Below, piece by piece: positions 63,109 through 64,000 of a stretch of 64,000 nt of DNA. The stretch is from Myxococcus dinghuensis (GTDB lineage: Bacteria; Myxococcota; Myxococcia; Myxococcales; Myxococcaceae), in contig NZ_JAKCFB010000010.1 in NCBI RefSeq assembly GCF_024198235.1, positions 124,001 to 188,000 on the forward strand, in the 5' to 3' direction. A model generated the notes under the pieces. That model searched no databases. It was not told the DNA's origin and was given only the letters and a program-made list of their open reading frames with translations. The first letter of the stretch is position 1; every line of letters begins with the position of its first letter. Made by a program: the position numbers and the translations under genes.

Positions 63109-64000
63109 TCAGCGAACGGCGCGGAAGGTGACGCGATAGACCGACGGCGCCACGGGCTGCACGTGCTGGACCTCGCCCGAGTAGAAGTAGGGACGCACGG
63201 CCCGCGGAGCGGACTCCGCGGGCTGGAAGGCGTAGTGGAGCACCACCGGCTCGCCATGGAGCTGTCGCGCCGTGATGTAGCCCACCAGCGCGTGCTCGAA
63301 GGAGTGATACCCGTTCTTCCAGGGCCACTGCTTGGGGAGGACCGGCAACGGCTGGTGCGTGGCGCCATCCAGGAAGGTCCACACCTCGCCGTGCGCCGGG
63401 TCCACGAAGCGGCGCATCCAGAAGTCCACCGTGGCTGGCAGGTACTGGCCCGCCGACGGCGTCGTCAGCGCCAGCGACGCCGCGAACTGGTCCAGCTCCG
63501 CGTGGATGAACCAGTCCCTCGTCTTGTCCAGGCTCCCATCCGGCAACGGACGGGATGTCCATGCGCCCGTGTCCGAATCGAAGGCTCTCCGCAACACCTG
63601 GGGCCCGTGCGTCTCCGCGAAGCGCACCAGCTTCGGCTCCTTCGTGAGCTGGCCCACCATGCGGAGCATCCACAGCGCCTTGATGGTGTGCCCGAAATCC
63701 GCCTCCGAGTTCCCCACCTTGCGCTCCTCTGGCGGCAGCAGGTCGCGGAAGAAGAGGTTCTCCGAAGGCGAATAGAACCCGTCGACGAGCTGGCGCGACA
63801 ACGCCTGCATGTCCCGCTCCCAGGCCTTCCGTTGCCGGGGCGGCAGCGTCGGGGTGAGCAGCACGAGGAAGGTATTGAGCGGGTCGAGCGTGTCCATGAC
63901 GCGCACCGGACCCTGGCCCCCAGGTGACTGCCGGAGCGGCGGAGGCCCGTACGCCTGGAAGAGGTACTCCTTGCCCGCGACGAGGTCCTGGAGCACGGCC
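63109..64000 (-). CDS. (alpha/alpha)6-barrel sugar enzyme (AGE/GH-like), N-terminus cut by window edge
   Basis: Reads in from beyond the right edge; about 296 codons visible. Blocks such as DTLDPLNTFLVLLTPTLPPR, YSPSENLFFRDLLPPEERKV, NSEADFGHTIKALWMLRMVG (His), WFIHAELDQFAASLAL and NGYHSFEHALVGYITARQLH are typical of N-acylglucosamine 2-epimerase/glycoside hydrolase-like (alpha/alpha)6 barrels, with His and acidic residues at the barrel centre. The apparent start at 63996 is a GTG inside the frame, so the true start lies outside. Substrate unknown. Confidence 0.72.
   Translation of the reverse strand, partial: AVLQDLVAGKEYLFQAYGPPPLRQSPGGQGPVRVMDTLDPLNTFLVLLTPTLPPRQRKAWERDMQALSRQLVDGFYSPSENLFFRDLLPPEERKVGNSEADFGHTIKALWMLRMVGQLTKEPKLVRFAETHGPQVLRRAFDSDTGAWTSRPLPDGSLDKTRDWFIHAELDQFAASLALTTPSAGQYLPATVDFWMRRFVDPAHGEVWTFLDGATHQPLPVLPKQWPWKNGYHSFEHALVGYITARQLHGEPVVLHYAFQPAESAPRAVRPYFYSGEVQHVQPVAPSVYRVTFRAVR

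Overview
The window looks like a stretch of chromosome from a myxobacterium of the family Myxococcaceae (Myxococcus, Corallococcus or Pyxidicoccus type). The supporting evidence is very high GC with G/C in nearly every third codon position, many Ser/Thr-kinase, FHA and lipoprotein genes, Myxococcus cysteine-rich repeats, and a Lon protease resembling what I recall of M. xanthus LonD. There are no rRNA or tRNA genes, insertion sequences, phage genes or CRISPR arrays that I can support. Both ends of the window cut through genes.

Layout. 0-12.6 kb: the pfk-pkn4 operon (6-phosphofructokinase and its kinase), small TPR and membrane proteins, a hot-dog thioesterase, a serine protease translationally coupled to an FHA membrane protein, a DUF4130-UdgX fusion, a tandem duplication of a lipoprotein gene, an aldo/keto reductase and a lipoprotein amidase. 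12.7-24 kb: a SWIM/SNF2 helicase, Lon protease, a von Willebrand-type lipoprotein, and the mutasome genes imuA-imuB. 24-36.7 kb: a sugar epimerase, a frameshifted gene, an ABC-F ATPase, an SPFH/NfeD membrane pair, dnaE2 (the third mutasome gene, 8 kb from imuAB), an alcohol dehydrogenase and an FAD hydroxylase. 37-52 kb: an accessory region of lipoproteins and secreted proteins (Sel1, cysteine-rich/cadherin-like, M43 metalloprotease, DUF3103) and a LuxR-type regulator. It also holds an asparagine-synthetase-like enzyme with a 48-residue peptide gene directly in front of it. 52-64 kb: a 1093-residue protein combining a deaminase-like zinc motif with a C-terminal Ulp1/C48-like cysteine protease, more lipoproteins, a decayed YCII-type gene, an 877-residue protein with a possible Cys-His-Asp domain, and a partial (alpha/alpha)6-barrel enzyme.

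How genes work together. pfk and pkn4 form a two-gene operon, and Pfk carries a basic kinase site centred exactly on Thr226. imuA and dnaE2 share a near-identical 16-bp dyad-like site just upstream of their starts, which matches the recalled myxobacterial LexA motif. That suggests one SOS-controlled mutasome regulon despite the split location. nfeD and the SPFH gene overlap by 4 bp. The peptide and AsnB-like enzyme form an isolated two-gene unit bounded by a 17-bp-stem terminator, and this is the best candidate for an undescribed biosynthetic system. The Ulp1/deaminase-like protein is the best candidate for an undescribed effector.
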